Shown here: positions 1-8,489 of the stretch, one piece after another
How the letters are laid out: each line of letters opens with the position of its first letter
Numbering within the stretch: the stretch's first letter is position 1
The notes under the pieces: generated by a model
The model's database searches: none
Seen by the model: only the letters and a program-made list of their open reading frames with translations
What the model was told of the DNA's origin: nothing
Program-made: the position numbers and the translations under genes
Source: an uncultured Eggerthella sp.
Lineage (GTDB): Bacteria; Actinomycetota; Coriobacteriia; Coriobacteriales; Eggerthellaceae
Direction of reading: 5' to 3'
Length of the DNA: 61,611 bases
NCBI GenBank assembly: GCA_900542525.1
Contig: UQNZ01000010.1
Coordinates: 1 to 61,611, forward strand

Positions 1-46
1 CAGCGCCTGGCTGCTGCGCACGTTTCTGTTCGTTCGTTTCACTCAT
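1..46 (-). CDS. Start of a downstream operon gene, probably the ATPase of the FecCD-type importer (partial)
   Basis: Only the first 15 codons are inside the window (MSETNEQKRAQQPGA). The ATG overlaps the TGA of the FecCD-type permease in an ATGA arrangement, which implies translational coupling. A strong ribosome binding site (GGAGG, five bases before the ATG) precedes it. In FecCD operons the gene coupled to the permease is normally the ATP-binding subunit, so that identity is inferred from position only; no diagnostic motif is visible. Confidence 0.55.
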   Translation of the reverse strand, partial: MSETNEQKRAQQPGA

Positions 47-1191
47 GCCTGCCTCCGATATCCGCGATAGAGCAGGTAGAGGAAGAGCGGCGCACCCAAG
101 AATGAAGTGATCGCACCGATAGGCAAGATAATGGGCGAAATGATCATGCGCGCCACTAGGTCGCTCGCGAGCATGATGATCGCACCGAGCACCAGCGATG
201 CAGGCAGCAGGTAGCGATAATCGTTACCGATGAACCGACGTGCGATATGCGGCGCGATCAGGCCGATGAAGTTGATCAGACCCACAAACGAAACCATGGC
301 CGCCGCCATGATCGAAGCGAACAGCACACCCAAAACACGCACGCGATCCACACTCACGCCTAAGCCCCCGGCCACATGTCCGCCGTTTTGCAGCGCGTTG
401 TAATTCCAGCGGTTGAAGATGAAATAGACCGTGCACACGAGCCCCACCACGAACATGAAGCCCATCTGACTCCACGTTGCACGGGAAAGATCGCCGAACT
501 GCCAGAACATGACCCTCGTGAGCTCAACATCGTCGGCGAAGTATTGGATGATGGTCGAAGCACCCGCGAAAAGAGCAGAGAGCGCCACGCCAACCAAGAT
601 GATACTTTCAGGGCGCAGCAGCCCCAAACGTGAAAAAGCGAGTACGACCAAGCTCGATATCATGGCACCTGCGAAAGCGAAGAGAGCGGTCATGCCCATG
701 TTAACGCTGGCGGTCGAACCAGTGATGGCAGGAACCACCATGAGGATCGCGAACGTGGCACCAAAGCCCGCACCCTGTGAGATACCCACCGTCGAGGCTG
801 AAGCGAGCGGATTTTCGAGCACGCTCTGCAGCACCGCGCCTGCAATCGCAAGCCCCGCCCCCGAGATGATGGCACACACAACGCGCGGCAGGCGAATGCC
901 TTGCACGGCTGCGATATCGCTTGCGCTTCCCTGGCCGAACAGCGCTGCAATACTGGTGGGAATATCGATGCCCGAAGCACCACAAGCCAACTCGATCGCA
1001 GCGACCACCAAAAGCACCGCCACCATAACGAAGATCGCCACTACGTTGCGGCGCTCGATACGTTTTCGCTCTTGAGTGATGGCGTGCGCCGCAGTATCGC
1101 GCGCTTCCGCCAACATCTTAGTCGAACGAACCTGCGCAGAAGGCATCTGCTGATCGTCGTGGAGCTTCGGGTTGTTTGCAGTTTTGCTCAC
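43..1191 (-). CDS. FecCD/BtuC-family ABC transporter permease (iron-siderophore, heme, corrinoid or related metal chelate)
   Basis: Integral membrane permease of a type II ABC importer. After about 45 hydrophilic residues come roughly nine hydrophobic segments. Family landmarks include RLPR before the second helix, the GAVLQSVLENPLA stretch followed by GISQGAG, and GLIAPHIARR near the end. A GTG at 1191 is chosen as start: it lies 4 bases after the upstream stop, has AAGGA about ten bases before it, and gives 382 residues. An ATG at 1146 is the alternative; the longer reading to 1374 would overlap the upstream gene by about 180 bases. It is co-transcribed with the FmdE-type gene upstream and overlaps the next gene. 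The transported ligand cannot be told from the sequence; the FmdE partner hints at a metal or metal cofactor. Confidence 0.9.
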   Translation of the reverse strand: MSKTANNPKLHDDQQMPSAQVRSTKMLAEARDTAAHAITQERKRIERRNVVAIFVMVAVLLVVAAIELACGASGIDIPTSIAALFGQGSASDIAAVQGIRLPRVVCAIISGAGLAIAGAVLQSVLENPLASASTVGISQGAGFGATFAILMVVPAITGSTASVNMGMTALFAFAGAMISSLVVLAFSRLGLLRPESIILVGVALSALFAGASTIIQYFADDVELTRVMFWQFGDLSRATWSQMGFMFVVGLVCTVYFIFNRWNYNALQNGGHVAGGLGVSVDRVRVLGVLFASIMAAAMVSFVGLINFIGLIAPHIARRFIGNDYRYLLPASLVLGAIIMLASDLVARMIISPIILPIGAITSFLGAPLFLYLLYRGYRRQA

Positions 1192-1195
1192 GCGT

Positions 1196-1753
1196 TTAGA
1201 ATCCTTCGCGTTCGTAAGCGCTATAGCAATCGAGACAGACTGGCTTGCCATCTTGCAAGCGCAAACCATATTCTGCGGTATATTCGCCACACACCGCGCA
1301 ATGCTCCGAGGTGAAATGGCGCGCCGGTTCAGGCAGTGCAATGCGCGGCTCCAAAATCTCGAACAGTTCTGCATATGGCGTGTTCAGCAGGTAGTTCTGA
1401 TATTCATCGCGACTCATCCCTTCGCCTGCTTCAGGCTTCAAGAAGAGCCGAACCGCTTTACCTGCGCTGCCGTTTTCATCACGCACGAAGAAGGTGAACG
1501 CCATCTTCCCGCGCAGACGCGGAATAAGATTCGCCTTGCCATATGTGCAGCCGAGCAAGCATTGGATAGCATCGACGCAGCAGGCATCGTTCTCGGTAAC
1601 GCATACCAGCTCTTCATCGATGGCTGGCAGCTGGGTATCATCGAGTCCCAATTCAGCGATAGCACCCTCCACAGCTTTGAAGCCGATCGCAAGCCCTGGG
1701 CAGGTATGCCCATGAAATGCCGCAGCGCGATCCCAATAATCCAATGAGAGCAT
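1196..1753 (-). CDS. FmdE-family protein with C-terminal zinc ribbon
   Basis: A 185-residue protein. The N-terminal domain matches the FmdE family (named after subunit E of molybdenum/tungsten formylmethanofuran dehydrogenase) by FHGHTCPG at residues 13-20 and the Cys-rich stretch ENDACCVDAIQCLLGC. The C-terminus adds a treble-clef or ribbon type zinc site, C152-x2-C155-x17-C173-x2-C176. Standalone bacterial FmdE proteins are of uncertain function and often sit next to molybdate, tungstate or metallophore transport genes. Here the gene leads directly into a FecCD permease with a 4-base gap, so a role in delivery or sensing of a metal or metal cofactor is inferred. The start ATG has AAGGAG six bases upstream. 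Confidence 0.85.
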   Translation of the reverse strand: MLSLDYWDRAAAFHGHTCPGLAIGFKAVEGAIAELGLDDTQLPAIDEELVCVTENDACCVDAIQCLLGCTYGKANLIPRLRGKMAFTFFVRDENGSAGKAVRLFLKPEAGEGMSRDEYQNYLLNTPYAELFEILEPRIALPEPARHFTSEHCAVCGEYTAEYGLRLQDGKPVCLDCYSAYEREGF

Positions 1754-1850
1754 GTTATTCTCCTTAAATTCGTAACACCACTTATCCTACCCGATTCGGT
1801 GGCCACCACGGCGTTACCCTCGGCGGACGGCAGCATGAAATGTAATCCCG

Positions 1851-1893
1851 CTCACTCAGTGGATAGGGCAAGGCAGCGAGGTGACTCTACCTT
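1851..1893 (+). repeat. Decayed end of the 163-bp inverted-repeat element
   Basis: About 43 bases (CTCACTCAGTGGATAGGG onward, through AGCGAGGTGACTCTACC) align without gaps to the left end of the element at 22588, with roughly four fifths of positions identical. The remainder of the element is absent. It lies in the leader between the divergent FmdE and rhaD genes. Confidence 0.5.
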
Positions 1894-1977
1894 CTCGCGG
1901 GTGCTATCATGAACCCACGAAGGTTTTTCAGTACGCCAACATCCAATGCCAGCTGCTCAATACGCTCTATCAGCTGC

Positions 1978-1993
1978 TCGCGTTGAAACGCGA
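1978..1993 (+). promoter_or_regulatory. Palindrome upstream of rhaD, possible operator
   Basis: Seven-base perfect arms (TCGCGTT / AACGCGA) around GA, about 43 bases before the rhaD start. Just upstream, CAGCTGCTC occurs twice in direct orientation (about 1950 and 1971). Size and symmetry resemble LacI- or DeoR-type sugar-regulator sites, but no regulator gene is visible nearby. Confidence 0.3.
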
Positions 1994-2035
1994 TGTCCTG
2001 AGCAACTTGAAGCACAAGGAGAAAGGGACCACATA

Positions 2036-2974
2036 ATGGGTGTTTTCGATGATATTCAGGCAGGACTAGGCAAGGGCTTCGATGCTGCAATGGATGCGGC
2101 AGGCAAAGGATTCGATGCCGCCGCCAGCGCAACCAACAAAGCTCTTGTTACGCGCGCGCCCTTCATTCAATCTTTCATCCATCTCTGTAATGACGGCTGG
2201 CTGCAAGGATGGCATGAACGCAACGGCGGCAACCTCACTTACCGCATGACCGAAGCAGACGCAGCAAAGGTGCGCGGCGGGTTCGACGCCATACCGCGCG
2301 AATGGGTTGACCTAGGCTTTAGCGAGCCGACCCTGGCGAACGCCTACTTCCTAGTAACCGGCGCAGGTGCCTACATGCAAAATATTTCCGCTTCGCCCGT
2401 TGAAAACATCGGCATTGTTGAGATGAACGAAGCGGGCAGTGCCTATCGCGTGGTATGGGGGCTAGTGAATCGCAAGCCCACCTCTGAGCTTCCTACCCAT
2501 ATCATGAATCATGCTATCCGCATGAAGGCCACGGACGGCGCTTGCCGTGTGATATACCACGCGCACCCCATTAACATCATCGCCATGACCTTCGTCGAAC
2601 CGCTCGATGCGCGCACATTCTCGCGCGTGCTCTGGAAAGCCATGACCGAATGCGTCATCGTGTTCCCTGAAGGCGTGGGCGTGGTGCCCTGGATGGTGCC
2701 AGGCGGCAACGAGATCGCGAAAGCCACATCGGAGCAGATGAAGACCTATCCCGCGGTCGTTTGGGCGCAGCACGGGTTGTTCGCTTCTGGTGCAAATTTC
2801 GACGAGACCTTCGGCCTCATGCACTGTATGGAGAAGGCGGCAGACATTTACTTCCGCGCCCGCGCGATGAACGGCGGGTCGGACGAATTTTTGAATACCA
2901 TCACCGATGAAGGCCTTGCGCAGATCGGCGTGGAGTTCAACGTGAAGATCAACAGGGAGTTCCTCGACGCGTAG
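2036..2974 (+). CDS. rhaD: Rhamnulose-1-phosphate aldolase
   Basis: Zinc-dependent class II aldolase that splits L-rhamnulose-1-phosphate into dihydroxyacetone phosphate and L-lactaldehyde. The protein aligns over its whole core with E. coli RhaD: WLQGWHERNGGNLT, PTSELPTH, YHAH and QHGLFASG. Putative catalytic Glu151 and zinc ligands His175, His177 and His246 keep the spacing of E. coli Glu117, His141, His143 and His212. The ATG at 2036 is chosen because AAGGAGAAAGGG precedes it; this gives 312 residues. About 35 N-terminal residues are extra relative to E. coli and contain GKGFDAA twice. No rhamnose kinase, isomerase or transporter is in the window, so the gene stands alone here. Confidence 0.92.
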   Translation: MGVFDDIQAGLGKGFDAAMDAAGKGFDAAASATNKALVTRAPFIQSFIHLCNDGWLQGWHERNGGNLTYRMTEADAAKVRGGFDAIPREWVDLGFSEPTLANAYFLVTGAGAYMQNISASPVENIGIVEMNEAGSAYRVVWGLVNRKPTSELPTHIMNHAIRMKATDGACRVIYHAHPINIIAMTFVEPLDARTFSRVLWKAMTECVIVFPEGVGVVPWMVPGGNEIAKATSEQMKTYPAVVWAQHGLFASGANFDETFGLMHCMEKAADIYFRARAMNGGSDEFLNTITDEGLAQIGVEFNVKINREFLDA

Positions 2975-3031
2975 TGAGCATGCGAAAAAGCCTCGTATCT
3001 TCTTCTCTTCGCCGATCTAGCGCTTCTGCCT

Positions 3032-4027
3032 CTACTCTGCAGCTGCAGGCCAGGAGGGATTCTTGAAGATGGCGCGCGAGACTCCTACAAGATCGCCAGC
3101 CCCTTCGGCAAGTAGCGTATCAACATCTTCGAGCGTACGTACTCCGCCCGTAACGATGACAGGAAGATCAACTGCCTGTTTGACCGCAGTGGTCATTTCC
3201 TTGAAATAGCCCGCTTCTTTATGGCCCGGTCGCTTGTAGTAGCACATGCCACCTGAAACATTCAGAATATCGATATCGGTATTCGCTGCAATGATCTTCG
3301 CCGCCTCGACCGCATCTTCGATCGTGTTGCCACCTTCTTTATAGTCGCACCCACCGAAGCGCATCGAGATCGGTACATCGGGACCAACCGCCACGCGCAC
3401 CGCTTTGGCAACTTCGCAGTGGATGCGAACGCGCTTCTCGATCGAGCCGCCATATTCATCACTACGATGGTTGGTGAGCGGGCTGAAGAACTCATTCAAG
3501 AGATAGGCATGTGCGGCATGAATCTCAACACCATCGAAGCCCGCTTGCACTGCGCGCACCGCAGCATCGGCGAACTGCTGGATCGTGAGCTCGATATCAG
3601 CCTTGGTCATTTCTGCGCAAGGAATAGGATCGCCCAACCCAGTCGCTGCTTCACCGATGACCATACTGCTCGGCGCCCAAGGAACCAAACGGGTAACCTT
3701 ACGATACGCCGTGCCGCCTGCATGAGCGAGCTGAATGAATGCAACCTTGCCATTGTCTTTGATGAGGCTAGCAAGACGAGAAAGCCCTTCGACCACTTCA
3801 GGTGTTGCCAACGAAATCTGGCGTGGTGATGCCTGTCCACGCGGGGCGACAAAACTATGCTCAACGATGATCATATCGAGCACTGGGTTTTCAGCGCGAG
3901 GAGTGTAGAACTCGATCAGCTCATCTGAAACGATACCGTTTGGTTCCGCTTTGTAGCAAGCGGTCGGTGCCTGAACGATCTTGCCGGAGAGAATGCGTTT
4001 CATCATCTCGTCGCGAACTTCACTCAT
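3032..4027 (-). CDS. NADH:flavin oxidoreductase, old yellow enzyme family
   Basis: A 331-residue single-domain FMN-binding TIM barrel. Landmarks are QLAHAGG (about 99-105), EIHAAHAYLLNEF with substrate-binding His170 and His173 and the likely proton donor Tyr175, RSDEYGGS (188-195), and a C-terminal VIVTGGVRT phosphate-binding loop. It lacks the C-terminal iron-sulfur and FAD domains of the 2,4-dienoyl-CoA reductase and bile-acid (Bai) type enzymes, so it is the short form. It reduces activated C=C bonds in principle; the substrate is unknown. A small gene (4068-4295) lies 40 bases upstream on the same strand and is probably co-transcribed. Confidence 0.9.
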   Translation of the reverse strand: MSEVRDEMMKRILSGKIVQAPTACYKAEPNGIVSDELIEFYTPRAENPVLDMIIVEHSFVAPRGQASPRQISLATPEVVEGLSRLASLIKDNGKVAFIQLAHAGGTAYRKVTRLVPWAPSSMVIGEAATGLGDPIPCAEMTKADIELTIQQFADAAVRAVQAGFDGVEIHAAHAYLLNEFFSPLTNHRSDEYGGSIEKRVRIHCEVAKAVRVAVGPDVPISMRFGGCDYKEGGNTIEDAVEAAKIIAANTDIDILNVSGGMCYYKRPGHKEAGYFKEMTTAVKQAVDLPVIVTGGVRTLEDVDTLLAEGAGDLVGVSRAIFKNPSWPAAAE

Positions 4028-4067
4028 AGTGCTTCCTTTCTACTTATTAATATATAGAGGGGTTCAA

Positions 4068-4295
4068 CTAGCTTTCGTGATGCTCATCCAGAAAGCTGCA
4101 TTTCTTTTCCGTTAATTTATCTATGCATTTCTGAGTGTCTTCAGAAGCGATCTTTTCGACCACTTCTTCAACATGACTCTTTATACCAAAAAGGGTGCGC
4201 TGCGAAGAGATCTTTATCGGGCCATCGTGCCCCGCAGCTTCACGCGCAAGAAGTTGCTGCATCTGTTCCCAGCGTTCTTCAGCTCTTGTCTTCAT
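4068..4295 (-). CDS. Small hypothetical protein (75 residues)
   Basis: A hydrophilic, probably helical protein with two cysteines near the end (QKC and KKC) and a His/Glu-rich C-terminus. The ATG has AGAGGGG about nine bases upstream. It sits between the terminator of the surface protein and the old yellow enzyme gene, in the same direction and 40 bases before it, so a two-gene operon is likely. No family is recognised. Confidence 0.6.
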   Translation of the reverse strand: MKTRAEERWEQMQQLLAREAAGHDGPIKISSQRTLFGIKSHVEEVVEKIASEDTQKCIDKLTEKKCSFLDEHHES

Positions 4296-4360
4296 TACGA
4301 GACCCCTCTGCGACCAAATTACGATTCGCTATCGAATAATGATACCGTGAAACATCCGAA

Positions 4361-4394
4361 CAAAACAAAACGACCGCCCTGAAAGGCGGTCGTT
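4361..4394 (-). terminator. Rho-independent terminator of the coiled-coil surface protein gene
   Basis: On the minus strand a G/C-rich hairpin (ACGACCGCC paired with GGCGGTCGT) is followed by TTTTGTTTTG, 26 bases after the stop codon of the gene ending at 4421. Confidence 0.85.
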
Positions 4395-4420
4395 CGGTCA
4401 ATGTCTATTCTGGCTTATCT

Positions 4421-7210
4421 TTACTCGCCAGACTCAACTACCTCAGCAGCAATACGACGGCGGCGGATAACTGCAGCTGCAATCGCGGCTCCTGCCGCAA
4501 TGACGATTGCGCCACCAACAATACCAGCGATCAGCGGATCGATACCAAAGAAGGTTGCTGGCTTCTTAGCAGGAGCAGCAGTAGTGGTGCTCTGGCTAAC
4601 CGTTACCACTTCTTCATCAGCAGCCTTCTCTTCTTCTACTGCTGGCTTCGGATCAACCTTAGGCTCTGCCTTATTAGCAGCTGGTTTAGGAGCTGGCTTA
4701 GCAGCAGGCTTCTTGCCTGGCGTATAGACATCGGGGTCTTTCGAACCGCCGTTGTTGTTCTGCTGAGCGAGCAGATCGTCATAGACCTTCTGAGCTGCAG
4801 CAGCTTCTGCAGTGGTGCGATCAAGCTCAGCGCTTGCAGCTGCAAAGCTGTTCTGAGCATTCTCAAGGTTCACACGAGCTGCCTCATGCTGTTCCGCAAA
4901 TGGCTTTTCCTGCTCACGTGCAGCAGCCAGTTTGTTGGCGAATTCGTTGAGTGCGAAGAATTCAGTGCCCTCATCTTTTGGATTGTTAATAATATCCTCG
5001 ATGTCGAGCGCCTGTGCGCGCTCAAGAGCAGCCTTTGCATACTGATGCTGCTGGCCAGCTTCAGCCATAACAGCATTCGCTTCTTCGATCTTCACGCCAA
5101 GACCCGGAATAGCTGCCTGATACCTGATAACTTCCTTATCAAGTGCGTCAGCCTTATTCTTCAGAGCCTTGATGTTGCGAGCGGTTTGATTGTCGAGCGC
5201 ATTCACAGCATTCATATATGCAGTAGTTGCATTCTTCTTTGCCTCGTTCGTGCGTGCAAGCTCGCCATCGCGGAAGGTGTTCTCTTCGCGAAGCGCGGTC
5301 TCAACGGCGGTGTTCTTAGCGCGGTAGAGTTCCTCAGCCTGAGTCTTCTCACCCTGAGCAGTAGCAAGATCCGTGTTCGCCTGATCGAGCTCAGCCTGTG
5401 CAATAGCAAGTTCTTTCTGGCAATCAGCAACAGCCTGCTCCAGAACAGAGTGATCAGAACCACCATAATTGTCGAGGTTGTTCTGAGCTTGCTCAAGTGC
5501 AACCTCAAGCGAAGAGATGTTGCCGTCCATCACAGCGATCTGATTCTCGAGAGAAACAACTTCGCTTGCCTTCGCATCAAGATCGGTCTTCGCATTGCGA
5601 ACAGCCTGCTCGTAAGAGCTCAGGTCAACCGGAGAAGAGCCATTCAGGGCATTCTGGTATGCCTGATCAGCAGCAATCCACGCATTATAGGCAGCAGTCT
5701 TGGCGTCCTCGAGACTCTTAATGCTCGAAGCATTATTAAACCTAGTCTGCGCTGCGTCACGCGCGCTTTCTTTGTTCTGTTCAGCTGTCAACGCTGAGTT
5801 GTAAATCCCTTGGGTTCGATCAACTTCCGCTTGAGCCGCATCGATCTCGTCCTGGGTTGCAGCGGGGTTGATTTCGGAGCTGCTAGCATCGCCGCTATCT
5901 AGCTCGGAAGTCTCACCGCCACCTGCTAGCTCAGGGTTGGTCTCCTCACCCAAATCTGTGCTGCTATCTCCTGTGATAGCTGCTAGCGCATCCTTCGCTG
6001 CATTCAAATCTCGCAACGCATCTTGCGTGGCTTGCTGAGCAGCTTCGTACTCTTGCTGGGCTTGCGTCAGCGCTGCTTGAGCTTCTGCATAAGAGCCCGG
6101 ATAACCAACATTTGCCGCTGCAGAATTGTATTCGGATTCAGCTTGATCGGATTTTTCCTTCGCATCGGCTGCCGCTTGCTTGAGAGCATCAAGATCTGCG
6201 CCAGCACCTTCTGCTGCCTTCTTGGCAGCTTCAAGGGCAGCAACCGCATCGTCATAGACCGTCTGAGCGCTTGCCTTCGCTGAACGAGCAGCATCAAGAT
6301 TGCCCTGAGCCGTGCTTCTCTGGCTCTGGGCAGCGGTCAGATTAGTACGTGCATCGTTCACAAGACCTTGTAGACGCTCTCGTTCAGCATCATCTGCTCC
6401 AGCAGCAGCATCCAGACGTGCCTGGGCTGCATCAAGAGCATCTTTAGCCTGAGCGACCTTAGATTCAGCCGAAGTGACTGCTGATTGCGCAGAGGTCACT
6501 TTAGAAGATGCGCTATCGAATGCGGTCTTAGCCTTATCGCGTTCTTTAGTTGCCGCTTCATAAGCATCCAAGAGTTCGCTGTGCTTGAGCGCAGCTGCGT
6601 TGTATTCCTTCTCAGCTTGAGTGAGATCAGAGACGCTTTGCGAGAGTCCATAGTCGTTCACTTCTGAGACAGCAGAGTCGAACTCGCCACGAGCAGCCTG
6701 ATAGTCCGTTTGGGCTTTCTTGAGGTTCTCGCGAGCTTCCTTTTCGTTCTTCTGTGCTGCAACAAGAGCGTTATACGTCTCCTGATAACGAGCCTCGGCC
6801 GCAGCGACCTCAGCTTCCTTTGCACTTATGGCATCGCCAACTGCCTTGTCCGCTTCTGCCTTTGCGGCTTGCGCGGCTTTCGCTGCATCAGAGTGCGCTG
6901 ATTCAGCCTCGTTATATTGAGCAGTTGCCTCATCAAGCGCTTTCTGAGCTTCATCCTTGCTTGCGGCGGCATCTGCCTTGTTCTGGTTCGCGGAATCGAG
7001 AGCTGCCTTAGCTTCGTCGAGGGAAAGCGAAGCCTTGGCGTTGGAAGAGTATGCAACGAGATCAATGTCCGTGTTACGGAGCGTGTTCGTAATCAATTCG
7101 TTTGCATAAGCGGCTGCGCTGGTATACGGCGCAGCGAGCGTAAGAGCCACGATGAACGCGAGGCTCAGTCTTATGAGACTGCTCAATCTCTTTCTTGCCA
7201 TGGTCTTCAT
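4421..7210 (-). CDS. Large alanine-rich coiled-coil surface protein, membrane anchored
   Basis: A 929-residue exported protein. An N-terminal signal peptide (positively charged MKTMARKR then a hydrophobic core ending TLAAPYTSAAAYA) is followed by about 780 residues of almost unbroken coiled coil rich in Ala, Glu, Lys, Gln and Asp (heptads such as AKAALDSANQNKADAAASK). A short linker EETNPELAGGGETSELD interrupts the coil near the middle. The C-terminus has a Pro/Lys/Ala-rich wall-spanning stretch, one transmembrane helix (DPLIAGIVGGAIVIAAGAA) and RRRR, with no LPXTG motif. It is probably an extended stalk on the membrane. The ATG at 7210 is chosen over 7261 because AGAGGGA lies just upstream and the signal peptide then starts correctly. 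Function unknown. Confidence 0.85.
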   Translation of the reverse strand: MKTMARKRLSSLIRLSLAFIVALTLAAPYTSAAAYANELITNTLRNTDIDLVAYSSNAKASLSLDEAKAALDSANQNKADAAASKDEAQKALDEATAQYNEAESAHSDAAKAAQAAKAEADKAVGDAISAKEAEVAAAEARYQETYNALVAAQKNEKEARENLKKAQTDYQAARGEFDSAVSEVNDYGLSQSVSDLTQAEKEYNAAALKHSELLDAYEAATKERDKAKTAFDSASSKVTSAQSAVTSAESKVAQAKDALDAAQARLDAAAGADDAERERLQGLVNDARTNLTAAQSQRSTAQGNLDAARSAKASAQTVYDDAVAALEAAKKAAEGAGADLDALKQAAADAKEKSDQAESEYNSAAANVGYPGSYAEAQAALTQAQQEYEAAQQATQDALRDLNAAKDALAAITGDSSTDLGEETNPELAGGGETSELDSGDASSSEINPAATQDEIDAAQAEVDRTQGIYNSALTAEQNKESARDAAQTRFNNASSIKSLEDAKTAAYNAWIAADQAYQNALNGSSPVDLSSYEQAVRNAKTDLDAKASEVVSLENQIAVMDGNISSLEVALEQAQNNLDNYGGSDHSVLEQAVADCQKELAIAQAELDQANTDLATAQGEKTQAEELYRAKNTAVETALREENTFRDGELARTNEAKKNATTAYMNAVNALDNQTARNIKALKNKADALDKEVIRYQAAIPGLGVKIEEANAVMAEAGQQHQYAKAALERAQALDIEDIINNPKDEGTEFFALNEFANKLAAAREQEKPFAEQHEAARVNLENAQNSFAAASAELDRTTAEAAAAQKVYDDLLAQQNNNGGSKDPDVYTPGKKPAAKPAPKPAANKAEPKVDPKPAVEEEKAADEEVVTVSQSTTTAAPAKKPATFFGIDPLIAGIVGGAIVIAAGAAIAAAVIRRRRIAAEVVESGE

Positions 7211-8030
7211 TTTAATTCCCTCTTTTTCGACCTTGGGCGGATCGTCTTCCCCGCGCCCCACCTGTTTCTCCTGCTCAGACAGGAGGTGGAGGGAGGTTCC
7301 GAGGATCCTTCTTCTCTCGAACCGTTTATCTACAAAGGCGATCTTTGACGAGATCAGCCTCAGTTACCTGGGATTGGCGAGCATGGCGGCTGGAATTCAT
7401 AGGACATTTGCCATGTGCCTTTTGAGTGGAAAACCCCTGATGAGGTTTAGTTTTTGAAGTAGCACGCTTGAGCACATCAAGCGGGTTTTTGGGGTTGCTA
7501 GCCCGAAAATGGGTAGAGTAGTCCCAAACTATAGGTATTCTAACGGATTGGCAACGGGAAAGCAACGGGCTTACAGAGCAAATTTCGCCCTGAATTGCGC
7601 AATATTTGCCACTGAACTGGTGTTGCGCGCCTACAAAAAATTTGCGCGGCATGGCGCGGAAAGATCTCGTTTGCCGCTATTTCTTGTGAAATTTATCCTC
7701 TTCAGAGGCATTTGAGGTCGTTGTTTGAGGGAATTGTGGAGAAAATCTCCACAATTATCTTCAGATCTCCCCATCCCTCCAACAGGAGCCAGAGAGCACG
7801 CCTTCCCACGGGCAAAAGACTGCCGCGCAATGCCTGGTCAGAGGCAAGCGCGGTATATGATCCGCCGTCCTTGTTGCGCACTCGGCGCCAAAGATGGACA
7901 GGGGATAATTGCTTAAAAGGCACAATTTCATAGTTGAACTGGGTTTTTGTGCATTTAAGGACTCGATGCAATAGACATGCGAAGCCCGCGCTGCGTGCCG
8001 CGCTTCAATAAGAAATCGCAGGTCAACCAA
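7211..8030. other. 820-bp intergenic region between the coiled-coil gene and tRNA-Ala
   Basis: No reading frame here has a ribosome binding site or recognisable protein. It holds the leader of the coiled-coil gene, a small hairpin followed by GGTTTTTGG (CGCTTGA / TCAAGCG, 7465-7490) that resembles a plus-strand terminator without an obvious gene, and a 25-bp palindrome at 7732-7756. Confidence 0.6.
7732..7756. repeat. Perfect 25-bp palindrome
   Basis: Eleven-base perfect arms, AATTGTGGAGA and its complement, around AAA, in otherwise non-coding DNA. There is no T-run, so it is not an ordinary terminator; a protein binding site is possible. A related pair of half sites (CACAATTCCTCCACAATT) occurs near 46875 in the other long non-coding region. 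Confidence 0.5.
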
Positions 8031-8060
8031 TAAAAAAGGCCACCCATTGCGGATGACCTT
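8031..8060 (-). terminator. Terminator of tRNA-Ala
   Basis: Directly downstream of the tRNA on the minus strand: AAGGTCATCC pairs with GGGTGGCCTT (two G-T pairs) and is followed by TTTTTT. Confidence 0.85.
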
Positions 8061-8068
8061 GTTCATTA

Positions 8069-8144
8069 TGGTGGAGCATAGGGGGATCGAACCCCTGACC
8101 TCATGGCTGCCAGCCATGCGCTCTCCCAGCTGAGCTAATGCCCC
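8069..8144 (-). tRNA. tRNA-Ala (anticodon GGC)
   Basis: A 76-base cloverleaf on the minus strand. The acceptor GGGGCAT pairs with ATGCTCC, the D arm is GCTC/GAGC, the anticodon stem CATGG/CCATG encloses loop CTGGCAG (anticodon GGC, reading GCC), and the T arm is AGGGG-TTCGATC-CCCCT. The 3' CCA is encoded. A TATAAT box lies just upstream and a terminator just downstream, so it is a single-gene transcript. Confidence 0.97.
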
Positions 8145-8158
8145 TTAAAGCGCGATTG

Positions 8159-8164
8159 ATTATA
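8159..8164 (-). promoter_or_regulatory. -10 box of the tRNA-Ala promoter (extended type)
   Basis: A consensus TATAAT preceded by TGA (extended -10 pattern), 14 bases before the mature tRNA 5' end. No good -35 element is seen at 17 bases. It overlaps the stop codon of the gene ending at 8160. Confidence 0.75.
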
Positions 8165-8489
8165 TCACAGGAACGGGAGTGCCCTGCCCTTCAATTTTGA
8201 TCGAGGCGTAAAAAGACGACGTATCGAACACATCACGAATGGACTCGCCCTCGATAAAGGGCAGGTCAACGAACTCATTGAGCGTTGAAACAAGCTCGCT
8301 GCAATCGATGAAGTGATCCTTTTCGTTCAGCTGGTTCGTGTCCTGTGCACGCCAATACAGATCGTTAGCGTTCGTAAGGCAATACGTTTCAGCGCCCGTT
8401 TGCATATAAGCTGAGTGTGCCTCACGCAGATATGCGACTAGATCATCGACATTTGCCAGGTCAAGCGCTTCTTCAGCTTTTCTTCCCAT
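8160..8489 (-). CDS. Hypothetical protein (109 residues)
   Basis: An acidic soluble protein with helical-looking N-terminal half (LANVDDLVAYLREAHSAYMQ) and several aromatic residues; no signal peptide, membrane helix or known motif. AAAGGAG lies seven bases before the ATG, which supports real translation. The tRNA-Ala promoter overlaps its stop codon. No family is recognised. Confidence 0.65.
   Translation of the reverse strand: MGRKAEEALDLANVDDLVAYLREAHSAYMQTGAETYCLTNANDLYWRAQDTNQLNEKDHFIDCSELVSTLNEFVDLPFIEGESIRDVFDTSSFYASIKIEGQGTPVPVI

Noticed and set aside
1754..1905. Possible metal-cofactor riboswitch upstream of the FmdE-type gene
   Set aside because: Some hairpins can be drawn, but part of the region is a decayed repeat and I could not match it to a known riboswitch consensus with confidence.
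7465..7490. Terminator-like hairpin on the plus strand
   Set aside because: No plus-strand gene lies upstream, so it is only mentioned in the intergenic description and not called as a terminator.
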